The notes under the pieces: generated by a model
What the model was told of the DNA's origin: nothing
Database searches by the model: none
What the model saw: the letters and a program-made list of their open reading frames with translations, nothing else
NCBI GenBank assembly: GCA_965603095.1
Contig: CBFDBQ010000001.1
Span: 118,369-182,368, forward strand
DNA length: 64,000 bases
Reading direction: 5' to 3'
Source of the DNA: DAOVVL01 sp965603095
GTDB lineage: Bacteria; Pseudomonadota; Alphaproteobacteria; Rhodospirillales; Magnetovibrionaceae
Translations under genes and position numbers: made by a program
Part shown: positions 56,385-64,000 of the stretch, one piece after another
Position numbering within the stretch: the stretch's first letter is position 1
Layout: the number at the start of each line of letters is the position of its first letter

Positions 56385-57083
56385 TTAATCAGCATTTTTA
56401 TTCAGGGTTCGTTGCTCGACCTTGAATAATTTTGAATCAATCTTTGTGCCAAAGCTGGGCTCCAGCAGCGAAACTGTGGTGGCGATACCCTGGGCATCTA
56501 TAATCATCCATTTTATGAGGGCCATGTTAGATGCATTAAAAACCATTGTAAGCGACCCTTCGGCTGGGTCTTCTTCGCGGACTACGGTAATGCGAACGGC
56601 GCCATCATTGTTTTCAAAATCGGTTAACAGCACAGTTGGCCCGAAAAAATCTACATTTCCGCCAAGCAACAAAGACGCAGGCGTGGCATCGAAAGCTATA
56701 TAGCTTAATTGGTCAAGAACATCATCCTTGAACAAAACAGTTTTACCGTTAGATACGATGGTAACTTCTAGCGGCGGGTCATAATCAAAACGCATTCGCC
56801 CCGGCACTGATATCCATAACTTACCACGGGCAAAACCACCCCTGCTTGTGGCTTGAATGAATTTTGCTTTAAGCGTGGTCATTTTGTTTAGATAGTTTTG
56901 AGCTTTTTTTACTTTTATAACTTGGGCAGCATTTAGCCCAAACGCATCTTTTGCTATGGCCGTGTGGGGCAACAACAAAACAAAACCGACAAACAGCATT
57001 GTCAGTTTAATTGCCAATTTAATTTCTAGTTTAAAAAATATATTTTTAAATATTGTCTTAGGATGCTTGTGCACTAACGTCAC
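56385..57083 (-). CDS. lolA: LolA, periplasmic lipoprotein carrier
   Basis: LolA ferries lipoproteins from LolCDE to the outer membrane. The 232-residue product has a signal peptide (cleaved near TAIA-KDAFG), TTLKAKFIQATSRGG, GKLWISVPGRMRFDYDPP and VTIVSNGKTVLFKDD. The annotated start overlaps ftsK by 26 bases; a later Met at 56999 would give a more ordinary signal peptide. The ftsK-lolA order is common in alphaproteobacteria. Confidence 0.9.
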   Translation of the reverse strand: MTLVHKHPKTIFKNIFFKLEIKLAIKLTMLFVGFVLLLPHTAIAKDAFGLNAAQVIKVKKAQNYLNKMTTLKAKFIQATSRGGFARGKLWISVPGRMRFDYDPPLEVTIVSNGKTVLFKDDVLDQLSYIAFDATPASLLLGGNVDFFGPTVLLTDFENNDGAVRITVVREEDPAEGSLTMVFNASNMALIKWMIIDAQGIATTVSLLEPSFGTKIDSKLFKVEQRTLNKNAD

Positions 57084-59442
57084 CGATTAAAACCTCACGG
57101 CGGCCAACACGGTTTGCCTTACTTACCACGCCTTCCGCTTCCATACGTTCAATTATACGGGCAGCGCGATTGTAACCTATTTGTAGGTGGCGTTGAATAA
57201 AACTTGTGGATGCCTTGCCTTCGCGGGCAATTAGGGCCACGGCCTGATCATACAGTTCGTCATCCTTGGTGCCGCCACCGGCTACTGGCCCGGTCATATC
57301 AGGGGTAATGGGCTCTTCGGTTACTTCATCAAGATAATCAGGAGCGCCTTGATCTTTAAGGAAATTAACAACCTCTTCTACCTCTTCGTCCGATACAAAT
57401 GGCGCATGAATGCGGGTAATTTGCCCACCACCGGCCATGTACAGCATGTCGCCCTGACCTAGCAAACGCTCGGCACCTTGCTCTCCCAAAATAGTGCGGC
57501 TATCAATTTTTGATGTTACCTGGAAACTTACCCGGGTTGGGAAGTTGGCCTTAATAGTACCGGTAATTACATCAACACTAGGACGTTGGGTCGCCATTAT
57601 AATATGGATGCCCGCGGCGCGCGCCATTTGTGCTAAACGCTGGATTGCGGCTTCAACATCTTTGCCAGCGACAAGCATTAGGTCAGCCATTTCATCAACC
57701 ACCACCACAATGTATGGCAGTGGATCCATGGAAAGGGGCTGTTCTTCAAAAATCGGCTTTCCGGCTTCGTCGAACCCGGTCTGCACGCGCCTGGTCATAA
57801 CCTCACCACGTTTTGTTGCATCAATAAGGCGTTGGTTATAACCGGTGATATTGCGAACGCCCATCTGGCTCATGGCGCGATAGCGTTCTTCCATTTCGCG
57901 GACCGTCCATTTTAATGCGACCACCGCTTTGGAGGGGTCGGTCACAACCGGCGATAAAAGATGGGGAATGTTGTCATAAACTGAAAGCTCCAACATCTTT
58001 GGATCAATCATTATAAAACGACATTGTTCGGGTGAATTTTGATAAAGCAACGACAATATCATTGCATTTAACCCAACCGATTTACCTGAGCCGGTGGTAC
58101 CAGCAATAAGAAGATGCGGCATACGCGCAAGATCAACATTAACCGGAACACCGCCAATGTTTTTACCCAATGCCATTGTTAGCGCACCTTTTGATTTTTC
58201 AAAATCAGCAGATGCTAAAAGCTCGCGCAGGTGAACCATCTCACGGCTTTGGTTGGGCAGTTCAATGCCAATTACGTTGCGTCCCGGCACGGTGGCAACG
58301 CGGACAGAAATTGCACTCATGGATCTGGCGATGTCATCGCTTAAACCAATTACTCGAGATGATTTTGTTCCCGGTGCGGGCTCTAATTCATAAAGGGTAA
58401 TAACCGGCCCCGGTCTTACCTTTACAATCTCACCACGAATACCGAAATCTTCTAACACCCCTGAAAGCATGGCGGCATTTTGTTCTAATGCTACTGGTGT
58501 TGGGGCATTATCGCTGCGCGATGGGTCTGGGGTATCTAACAGGTCTAGCGGCGGTGATTTGTATTCGCCATTTGTGCCCAGGTCTAATGAACGCTGACGC
58601 TGTGCCTCTGCCTTGCGACCGGTTTTTGCTTTTGGCACTTTTGGTGCAATTAAGTCTTTCTTTTTTGGTCTTGGTTTAATCGCTGTGCGCTCTGTCTTGC
58701 GTGCACGCGGGCCTGTGCTTGTTGTTCGCCGCGCGTCATCAACAAGATTATCATAATCATCGTTTTGGTTGTGCGCTGAAATGTGATGGGCGCCTTTTAA
58801 AATATATGCGCCAAGTTTTGCATTAATCCACATAAGCGCGCGCGTAACTTTTTGCCAGTCAGATGTTGGCAGGCCCAATGAAAAAACAAACGCAGCAATT
58901 CCCGGTAACGCAATTATTGCGGCTATGGTGATGTGGTTGAAAAAAGCTTTCGGCGCCCCAGCATTTTGTAAAAATAAAACCGTGCGCTCTAAAAGTATTT
59001 CACCACTAACACCGCCAAGCCCACTTGCCAGCGGCCAGCTTTGATAGGGTTTGATAATTGTTGCCGAAACCGAAAGCGCAATAAGCGCACAAATGGATAA
59101 AACAATACGCAACCACAGGTGTGAAAGCCCGGCCTTGCGCAACAGCAAAAACCCCCATGCAAATAACGCAAACCCCGGCAACCACGCGCCAAGGCCAAAC
59201 GATTGAAGAGCAACATCAGAAACAATTGCACCGGGACTACCCAACAGGTTTTGTATGGGCCCGCTTGCGGCAGAATTTAAAGAAGGATCAGCAGAGGCAA
59301 AGCTTGCCAATGCCACACCATAGGCCACGGCCACGGCAATAATTGCTATGCCTGCGGTCTCGCTAAGGCGGTTGGTTATATAGGTCTGCCCGCCTTTCGG
59401 CAGAAGAGGCCCACTGCCTGCTTTTTGTGTAATCCAAGCCAT
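57058..59442 (-). CDS. ftsK: FtsK, DNA translocase at the division septum
   Basis: FtsK resolves and pumps chromosome dimers at division. The 794-residue product has four or five membrane helices (residues about 30-200), a Lys/Arg/Pro-rich linker (240-320), the RecA-like motor with Walker A GTTGSGKS at 448-455 and a C-terminal gamma winged helix (YDQAVALIAREGKASTSFIQR) that reads polar KOPS DNA. It is shorter than E. coli FtsK, as in most alphaproteobacteria. Confidence 0.96.
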   Translation of the reverse strand: MAWITQKAGSGPLLPKGGQTYITNRLSETAGIAIIAVAVAYGVALASFASADPSLNSAASGPIQNLLGSPGAIVSDVALQSFGLGAWLPGFALFAWGFLLLRKAGLSHLWLRIVLSICALIALSVSATIIKPYQSWPLASGLGGVSGEILLERTVLFLQNAGAPKAFFNHITIAAIIALPGIAAFVFSLGLPTSDWQKVTRALMWINAKLGAYILKGAHHISAHNQNDDYDNLVDDARRTTSTGPRARKTERTAIKPRPKKKDLIAPKVPKAKTGRKAEAQRQRSLDLGTNGEYKSPPLDLLDTPDPSRSDNAPTPVALEQNAAMLSGVLEDFGIRGEIVKVRPGPVITLYELEPAPGTKSSRVIGLSDDIARSMSAISVRVATVPGRNVIGIELPNQSREMVHLRELLASADFEKSKGALTMALGKNIGGVPVNVDLARMPHLLIAGTTGSGKSVGLNAMILSLLYQNSPEQCRFIMIDPKMLELSVYDNIPHLLSPVVTDPSKAVVALKWTVREMEERYRAMSQMGVRNITGYNQRLIDATKRGEVMTRRVQTGFDEAGKPIFEEQPLSMDPLPYIVVVVDEMADLMLVAGKDVEAAIQRLAQMARAAGIHIIMATQRPSVDVITGTIKANFPTRVSFQVTSKIDSRTILGEQGAERLLGQGDMLYMAGGGQITRIHAPFVSDEEVEEVVNFLKDQGAPDYLDEVTEEPITPDMTGPVAGGGTKDDELYDQAVALIAREGKASTSFIQRHLQIGYNRAARIIERMEAEGVVSKANRVGRREVLIGDVSAQAS

Positions 59443-59774
59443 GTAAAATTATTACACTCTTAAGCATTTACAATACCTTAACGCCATATCTTGATGTTGC
59501 TTGCAAGGCCTCCCGGCAGCCACAGGAAGGCCCAATATATGGTGGCCTGATAGGAAAATATGGGCCAGATGTGCCAAAAAGGGCAATTTTTGTTTTTAAA
59601 TGCCTCAATCGCCCACGAAAATTTCATGGCTAATGCTTTTAGCTATGCGTTGTGCGCAATGCTGGGTAGTAAATTCGACCAGTGCTCACTATCGCCAATG
59701 ACGTGTATAAACTCAACAGCAATGCTCGTTTGGGCATTAGTTAAAGACCAGAAAATAGAAATAGGAGGATCGTT
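59443..59774. other. 332-base gap upstream of the 69-residue membrane protein
   Basis: No gene was found. GGCCCA (59529-59534) can pair with TGGGCC (59561-59566). A strong AGGAGG ribosome-binding site at the right end (59764-59769) serves the next gene. No clear promoter was located. Confidence 0.4.
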
Positions 59775-59984
59775 ATGCAATCGTTTTACTTTATCGCTTA
59801 TGCAGCCATGGCGTCGTTCGCTGGTTTGGTAATCGCTCATGCACAGTACACGCGCATGACAACCGAAGGCACACCAATGAACTTTGGTTTTCTAAAAGTT
59901 GTTGGTGGTGTGGCGCTGGTTATGTGGGCTGCCGCAGGCATCACATCGCTGTCATACGTTTATGCAGGCACACACGCCGCTTAA
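59775..59984 (+). CDS. Small two-helix membrane protein of unknown function
   Basis: The 69-residue product has two hydrophobic segments (about residues 4-22 and 39-60) with a short polar loop (QYTRMTTEGTPMNFG). The ribosome-binding site AGGAGG is near perfect. I do not recognise a family. It converges with amtB; the 38-base gap has no strong terminator. Proximity to the ammonium genes may be incidental. Confidence 0.65.
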   Translation: MQSFYFIAYAAMASFAGLVIAHAQYTRMTTEGTPMNFGFLKVVGGVALVMWAAAGITSLSYVYAGTHAA

Positions 59985-60022
59985 AACGCACACACTATTA
60001 AGCTCAATAAAAACTTTAAGCC

Positions 60023-61258
60023 TTATGCCTTTACGTCTTCCTCTGGGTAGGCGCTAATGTGGTGTATGGCAAGGTCTGCGCCAAGGTATTCTTGGTCTTC
60101 GTTAAGGCGAATTCCAATGACGGCTTTGATAATTCCATAAATTGCAAAGCCCGCAATGGCTGCAAAAGAAACACCTATCACGGTTCCAATTAACTGGGAC
60201 GCAAATGTAACCCCGCCAATTCCGCCCAATGCTTCAAGGCCAAAAATGCCGGCAGCAATACCGCCAAATGCACCGCACATTCCGTGCAACGGCCACACAC
60301 CCAACACATCATCGATGCGCCATTTGTTTTGCGCTTGGCTGAAACCCCAAACAAAAAGCCCGCCTGCCATGGACCCGGTGGCCAATGCGCCTATTGGGTG
60401 CATGATGTCTGATCCGGCACAAACCGCAACCAAACCTGCTAATGCCCCGTTATGGGTAAAGCCCGGATCGTTCTTGCCAAACAATAATGCGGTCAGCACA
60501 CCGCCCACCATGGCCATCAATGAATTAACCGCAACCAAGCCGCTAATGCCGTCAACGGATTGTGCGCTCATTACGTTAAAGCCGAACCAGCCGACCACAA
60601 GTATCCACGAACCAAGCGCTAGAAAAGGAATGTTTGATGGCGGAATACCAACTACGCGACCGTCAGATTTATACCTGCCCATGCGCGCGCCCAGCAGAAC
60701 CACCGCACCAAGGGCCAACCAGCCACCAACCGCATGAACCACGACGGAGCCGGCAAAATCATGAAATGGTGCACCAAAGGTGTTTTCCATAAAATTTTGG
60801 AAACCAAAATTATTGTTCCAGACCATGCCTTCAAATGTTGGATAAACAACGGCCACTAAAATGGCGGTGGCCAGTACTTGGGGCCAGAAACGGAAACGCT
60901 CAGCAATACCGCCAGAAATAATAGCCGGGATTGCGGCTGCAAAGGTCAATAAAAAGAAGAACTTAACAAGGTCATAGCCATTTTTAGCAAATCCGAAGGT
61001 GCCGCCATCGACCGTACTTGCCCCGCTCAATACGCTTGCGGAAGAAAAAAAGTTAACCCCATAGGCGATGGAATAGCCGATGAAAAAATAGGCAATGGTC
61101 GAAACGGCAAAATCCACAATAATCTTTACCAGGGCGTTGACCTGATTCTTGCGCCTAACCGTTCCAACCTCAAGAAATGCAAACCCCGCATGCATGGCCA
61201 AGACCATTGCAGCGCCCATTAGAACGAAAAAAACGTCCATTCCATTGCTGTTATCCAT
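60023..61258 (-). CDS. amtB: Ammonium transporter (second Amt), no signal peptide
   Basis: The 411-residue product has 11 hydrophobic segments; the first helix MDVFFVLMGAAMVLAMHAGFAFLEVG and the pore-lining His contexts DFAGSVVVHAVGG and PLHGMCGAFGGI are the Amt family core. It belongs to a different branch from the neighbour at 61704. A sigma-54-type promoter lies 119 bases upstream, so nitrogen limitation probably induces it. Confidence 0.93.
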   Translation of the reverse strand: MDNSNGMDVFFVLMGAAMVLAMHAGFAFLEVGTVRRKNQVNALVKIIVDFAVSTIAYFFIGYSIAYGVNFFSSASVLSGASTVDGGTFGFAKNGYDLVKFFFLLTFAAAIPAIISGGIAERFRFWPQVLATAILVAVVYPTFEGMVWNNNFGFQNFMENTFGAPFHDFAGSVVVHAVGGWLALGAVVLLGARMGRYKSDGRVVGIPPSNIPFLALGSWILVVGWFGFNVMSAQSVDGISGLVAVNSLMAMVGGVLTALLFGKNDPGFTHNGALAGLVAVCAGSDIMHPIGALATGSMAGGLFVWGFSQAQNKWRIDDVLGVWPLHGMCGAFGGIAAGIFGLEALGGIGGVTFASQLIGTVIGVSFAAIAGFAIYGIIKAVIGIRLNEDQEYLGADLAIHHISAYPEEDVKA

Positions 61259-61376
61259 AATTTATTCCGCCTTAGTAATAATTTTTGATATTTCCCCACA
61301 CGCAGGCCAATGGTTCGTTACGCTTGCGTGGTGCCCGGGCCGAATGCGCCGGGACATCTCAGTATGCTCAATAGAT

Positions 61377-61392
61377 ATCAAGTTCCGTGCCA
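61377..61392 (-). promoter_or_regulatory. Sigma-54-type promoter of the second amtB gene
   Basis: On the minus strand TGGCACGGAACTTGAT fits the -24/-12 consensus TGGCACG-N4-TTGC(A/T) except that the -12 GC is GA. It lies about 119 bases before the start codon. Confidence 0.75.
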
Positions 61393-61498
61393 TGGCGGGG
61401 AATCAGGTATAAGCATATGAAATTATTACGAAAGCTGAAAATAACCGCCGCTAATGCGCTTGCCTATGTGCCTGCCTGCTAGGCACGGGCACCTATTG

Positions 61499-61515
61499 TG
61501 CCCAAAAATAGTGCA
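61499..61515. promoter_or_regulatory. NtrC-like binding site
   Basis: The minus strand reads TGCACTATTTTTGGGCA, close to the NtrC palindrome TGCACC-N5-GGTGCA, about 125 bases upstream of the sigma-54 site, a usual enhancer distance. GGGCACCTATTGTGCCC at 61486-61502 overlaps it as a second perfect inverted repeat. Confidence 0.55.
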
Positions 61516-61536
61516 TTTTTGAATTTTGGCATAAAA

Positions 61537-61564
61537 ACCCCCGGAGGTCATCGCTTCCGGGGGT
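61537..61564 (-). terminator. Intrinsic terminator after the glnK-amtB operon
   Basis: ACCCCCGGA (61537-61545) pairs with TCCGGGGGT (61556-61564) around a 10-base loop; on the minus strand TTTTTAT follows. It ends the glnK-amtB transcript. Confidence 0.87.
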
Positions 61565-61703
61565 AAGTTTTTTAAAGTGTCTGCTTAGAAGAATGTGTAG
61601 GCATAATTCTGAGCTTGGTTTTTATGCAACCCACCTTCCCGGGGCTAGATCGAGGAGAGGTTAAGACCCCGGAAAGGTTGATTAGCTGTTTTAGTTTTTT
61701 GTT

Positions 61704-63038
61704 TTAAGAGCTGTGGCCTCCACGTCCGAACTCAGGATATGCTTCCAATCCCAATTCAGATTTGTCGAGACCCATCATCTCTTCTTCTTCACCGGCACGG
61801 ATGCCGACGGTGACTTTCAGAAGTATCCAGAACACCGCAGAAGAAATTGCAACAAATCCGCCGATCGCCATAACGCCCGTAAGCTGGGTGGCAAAGCTGG
61901 CATCAGCGTTGGTTAGCGGAACCGCCATGGTTCCCCAGATACCTGAAAGAAGGTGAGCTGGGATTGCGCCGACAACGTCATCGATTTTTAGTTTGTCCAA
62001 AAGTGGAACCGCGATAACGACTATGATGCCACCAACGGCACCGATTAAAATTGCGGAACCAATTGTTGGTGTATCAGGCCCGGCGGTAATAGAAACCAAA
62101 CCACCGATAGCACCGTTAAGCGCCAACGAAAGATCGGTTTTCTTGTACAGCAACTGGGTCAACAATGCGGCGGCAACTACACCACCAGCAGCAGCCATTG
62201 ATGTGTTGGCATAAATGTTGGCCATGGCAATTGCATCACCGGCCGTGCCTAGTGCTAATTGTGAACCACCATTAAAACCAAACCAACCGAGCCACAAAAT
62301 GAATGTGCCAACAGTTGCAAGGGGCATGTTTGCACCGGGGATAGGTTGAACCCGTCCGTTGGCTGCATATTTACCAATGCGTGGGCCAAGAATGATTGCG
62401 CCCATAAGTGCGGCCCAACCACCAGTTGAATGAACAATTGTGGAACCGGCAAAATCAACAAAGCCTGCTTCTGAAAGCCAGCCGCCGCCCCACTGCCACG
62501 CACCCTGAATGGGATAGATAAATGCAGTTAGCAATACAACAAAGGCTAGGAATGGCCATAATTTAATGCGTTCGGCCAATGTGCCAGACACAATAGAAGC
62601 CGCAGTAGCGACAAAAACCATCTGGAAGAACCAGTCAGAGCTTGCCGAATAACCACCGCTAAAATCACCACCAGCGGCGGCTGCATCATCTGCAATCCAC
62701 GGCAAGAATGTTCCGATGTAGCCACCGTCAACACCCATATACATCAGGTTATAACCAACCGCATAAAAAGTGATGCCGGAAATGGCAAACAGAACAATGT
62801 TTTTCAAACAAATTGTTGCGGTATTTTTAGAGCGAACCAGACCGGATTCAAGCATTGCAAAACCGGCGGCCATAAACATAACCAATGCACCGCTAAACAA
62901 AAATGCAAACGTGTTAAAAACGTATTGTGTTTCTGCTTCCACGGCCGCAAATGCGGGCGAACTGGCAAACGCAATTAATGCCGCCGCCAGCACACCATAT
63001 TTTTTTAGTGAAAGATAATTAGTCTTATTGATGTTCAT
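61704..63038 (-). CDS. amtB: AmtB ammonium transporter with signal peptide
   Basis: The 444-residue product begins with a cleavable signal (YGVLAAALIAFASSPAFAA), as in E. coli AmtB, followed by 11 membrane helices. Pore His residues are in DFAGSTIVHSTGG and IPAHLLSGIWG. It follows glnK by 30 bases, the conserved pairing in which GlnK blocks the channel when nitrogen is plentiful. The second amtB gene lies downstream. Confidence 0.95.
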   Translation of the reverse strand: MNINKTNYLSLKKYGVLAAALIAFASSPAFAAVEAETQYVFNTFAFLFSGALVMFMAAGFAMLESGLVRSKNTATICLKNIVLFAISGITFYAVGYNLMYMGVDGGYIGTFLPWIADDAAAAGGDFSGGYSASSDWFFQMVFVATAASIVSGTLAERIKLWPFLAFVVLLTAFIYPIQGAWQWGGGWLSEAGFVDFAGSTIVHSTGGWAALMGAIILGPRIGKYAANGRVQPIPGANMPLATVGTFILWLGWFGFNGGSQLALGTAGDAIAMANIYANTSMAAAGGVVAAALLTQLLYKKTDLSLALNGAIGGLVSITAGPDTPTIGSAILIGAVGGIIVVIAVPLLDKLKIDDVVGAIPAHLLSGIWGTMAVPLTNADASFATQLTGVMAIGGFVAISSAVFWILLKVTVGIRAGEEEEMMGLDKSELGLEAYPEFGRGGHSS

Positions 63039-63068
63039 AGGATTTCTCCGTTTGTGAGGACTGGGCGT

Positions 63069-63407
63069 TTAAAGTGCTTCGCTGTCTTTTTCGCCAGTGC
63101 GAATTCGCATTACAGAATCAAGATCAACAACAAAGATTTTGCCGTCGCCTATTTGATCGGAACCAGCGGCTGATTTGATTGCTTCCATTGCCCGATCAAC
63201 CAGGTCTGATGAAACTGCGATTTCGAGTTTAATTTTGGGCAGAAAATGAACCTCATATTCTGCACCGCGATAAATTTCTGATTGCCCGCGCTGGCGGCCG
63301 TAGCCTTTAACCTCGCTAACGGTCATGCCTTCGACGCCGAGCTCGCCAAGGCTGGCGCGAACCGCGTCTAGCTTGAACGGCTTAATGATGGCCATGATAA
63401 GTTTCAT
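63069..63407 (-). CDS. glnK: GlnK, PII nitrogen-regulatory protein
   Basis: GlnK senses 2-oxoglutarate and ATP/ADP and plugs AmtB. The 112-residue product has MKLIMAIIKPFKLD at the start and a T-loop with the uridylylation target Tyr51 (RGQSEIYRGAEY). I chose the ATG at 63407; the frame extends 19 codons upstream. A sigma-54-type promoter lies 110 bases upstream. Confidence 0.96.
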   Translation of the reverse strand: MKLIMAIIKPFKLDAVRASLGELGVEGMTVSEVKGYGRQRGQSEIYRGAEYEVHFLPKIKLEIAVSSDLVDRAMEAIKSAAGSDQIGDGKIFVVDLDSVMRIRTGEKDSEAL

Positions 63408-63782
63408 TATTTGGGTCTCCCCTGTTGGTAGTGGTCTTGGTTTGAATAATTTGACCAAACCCATATAAGGGCCGATCGGCTAAGTACCGGGTTTTCATCC
63501 GGTATGGCCTTTACAATTCAAGTCCCGTGCCAGTATGGGAATTTTTTTATTTACCTTGTAAAATCAAAAGGTTATATAGGCTGTTACAGTATCGTATTTA
63601 AAATAACGGCTATAATTCTGCCTATATAATAAGCATAGATATATACATGATGATTATTTAGGCAATAATCAGGGCAATAAATTCACCACCATTAGTGGGC
63701 AGTACTCTGGCATAATGGGCGCAAGCACACGGGAAAAACCCAGAGTGAAGCAAGGCGCTCTTGAGATTAAAAGAATAAAAAA
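63408..63782. other. Divergent regulatory gap upstream of glnK
   Basis: This 375-base region contains the glnK sigma-54 promoter and, near 63684-63698, CCACCATTAGTGGGC, a partial NtrC-like palindrome about 155 bases further upstream. It is AT-rich elsewhere. It also has to supply the promoter of the rightward hydroxylase gene, which I could not locate. Confidence 0.5.
63517..63532 (-). promoter_or_regulatory. Sigma-54-type promoter of glnK-amtB
   Basis: On the minus strand TGGCACGGGACTTGAA matches the -24/-12 pattern with GA instead of GC at -12. Only three of 16 positions differ from the second amtB promoter. Confidence 0.78.
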
Positions 63783-64000
63783 ATGAGCAAAAAAATTAAA
63801 AATTTTGATGTGTTGGTTGTCGGTGGCGGACTTGCCGGCGGCACGCTTTCGTTAGCGTTGGCTGGCGGCGGCCTTAGCGTTGCTTGCGTTGATCGCGAAG
63901 ACCCGTCGCTGTGGACCGCACCAACATTTGATGGCCGTGCTTCGGCCATAGCAATTTCTTCTAAGCGCGTTTTAGAGGCGGTTGGTATTTGGGGAATAAT
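63783..64000 (+). CDS. UbiH/Coq6-type FAD hydroxylase, 5' part only
   Basis: The window cuts this gene after 72 codons. The visible N-terminus has the FAD-binding VLVVGGGLAGGTLSLALAGG, then the family's DGRASAIAISSKRVLEAVGIW. These enzymes hydroxylate the ubiquinone ring. Which member (UbiH, UbiF, UbiI or UbiL) cannot be told from this part. It diverges from glnK. Confidence 0.85.
   Translation, partial: MSKKIKNFDVLVVGGGLAGGTLSLALAGGGLSVACVDREDPSLWTAPTFDGRASAIAISSKRVLEAVGIWGI

Larger units (their letters stand above)
61259..61703. other. Regulatory gap between the two amt genes
   Basis: This 445-base region holds the sigma-54-type promoter and NtrC-like site for the leftward amtB gene, a terminator for the next gene, several interleaved inverted repeats at 61460-61515 and a further inverted repeat (cttcccgggg / ccccggaaag, about 61635-61676). 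No gene was seen. Confidence 0.6.

Noticed and set aside
59643..59840. 65-codon reverse frame overlapping the small membrane protein
   Set aside because: The plus-strand gene has a near-perfect ribosome-binding site and membrane-protein composition; the reverse frame has neither.
1..64000. CRISPR arrays, transposases, integrases, tRNA and rRNA genes
   Set aside because: I looked for repeated spacers, inverted terminal repeats, cloverleaf-like sequences and recombinase motifs and saw none that I could support.

Overview
The window looks like the replication-origin-proximal part of the chromosome of an alphaproteobacterium, probably of Rhodospirillales type (family not resolved). The evidence is the gene order ppsR / non-coding gap / hemE-hemH-hemJ-rho, the nearby mnmE-mnmG-parS-rsmG-parA-parB block, the aroE-coaE-dnaQ-secB-fxsA-Tim44-mltA block, and alphaproteobacterial families such as DUF2628 inside the his cluster, DUF3576 beside leuS, and DUF6134. 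Base composition looks moderate, below 50% GC by eye. I saw no tRNA, rRNA, insertion sequence, prophage or CRISPR array.

Layout. 0-9.5 kb: hrcA-grpE (dnaK would lie just outside), rph-rdgB-hemW, an LpoA/LppC-like lipoprotein diverging from yraN and a dolP-like BON lipoprotein, a SirB1-like protein, and gshB. 9.5-18.4 kb: comM, a MATE exporter, an FkbM methyltransferase next to a GDCCVxC protein, DUF6134, HIT, and the his genes (hisB, DUF2628, hisH, hisA, hisF, hisE). 18.5-19.6 kb: a small divergent MerR/HNH-endonuclease cassette that looks like an insertion. 19.6-29.8 kb: a leftward run of XRE regulator, Smr, lutC-lutB-lutA, mltA and Tim44, then fxsA and secB rightward, then dnaQ, coaE, aroE and ppsR leftward. 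29.77-30.24 kb: the probable oriC. 30.2-42.9 kb: hemE, hemH, hemJ, rho, a secreted charged protein, a quinone reductase, ferredoxin, mnmE, a YbjQ-like protein, mnmG, two parS sites, rsmG, parA and parB. 43-48 kb: leftward leuS-lptE-holA and DUF3576. 48-59.5 kb: a major porin, a thiE-like gene, a YggS protein, a TPR-sulfotransferase, ribA, an OmpR-type regulator, and ftsK-lolA. 59.7-64 kb: a nitrogen-uptake region (glnK-amtB plus a second amtB) with two sigma-54-type promoters, and the 5' end of a ubiquinone-biosynthesis-type hydroxylase.

How it fits together. Genes flanking the origin point away from it. The parS sites and parAB lie about 10-12 kb from it, as expected for segregation. The best new observations are: a DnaA-box/triplet/AT-run arrangement in the ppsR-hemE gap resembling a basal origin-unwinding element; a pair of matching sigma-54 promoters controlling glnK-amtB and the second amtB; a likely one-base lesion or very unusual start in hisA; recurrent in-frame 12-bp tandem duplications in seven genes; and the MerR/HNH cassette. 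I found no clearly new multi-gene system; the MerR/HNH cassette is the nearest candidate.
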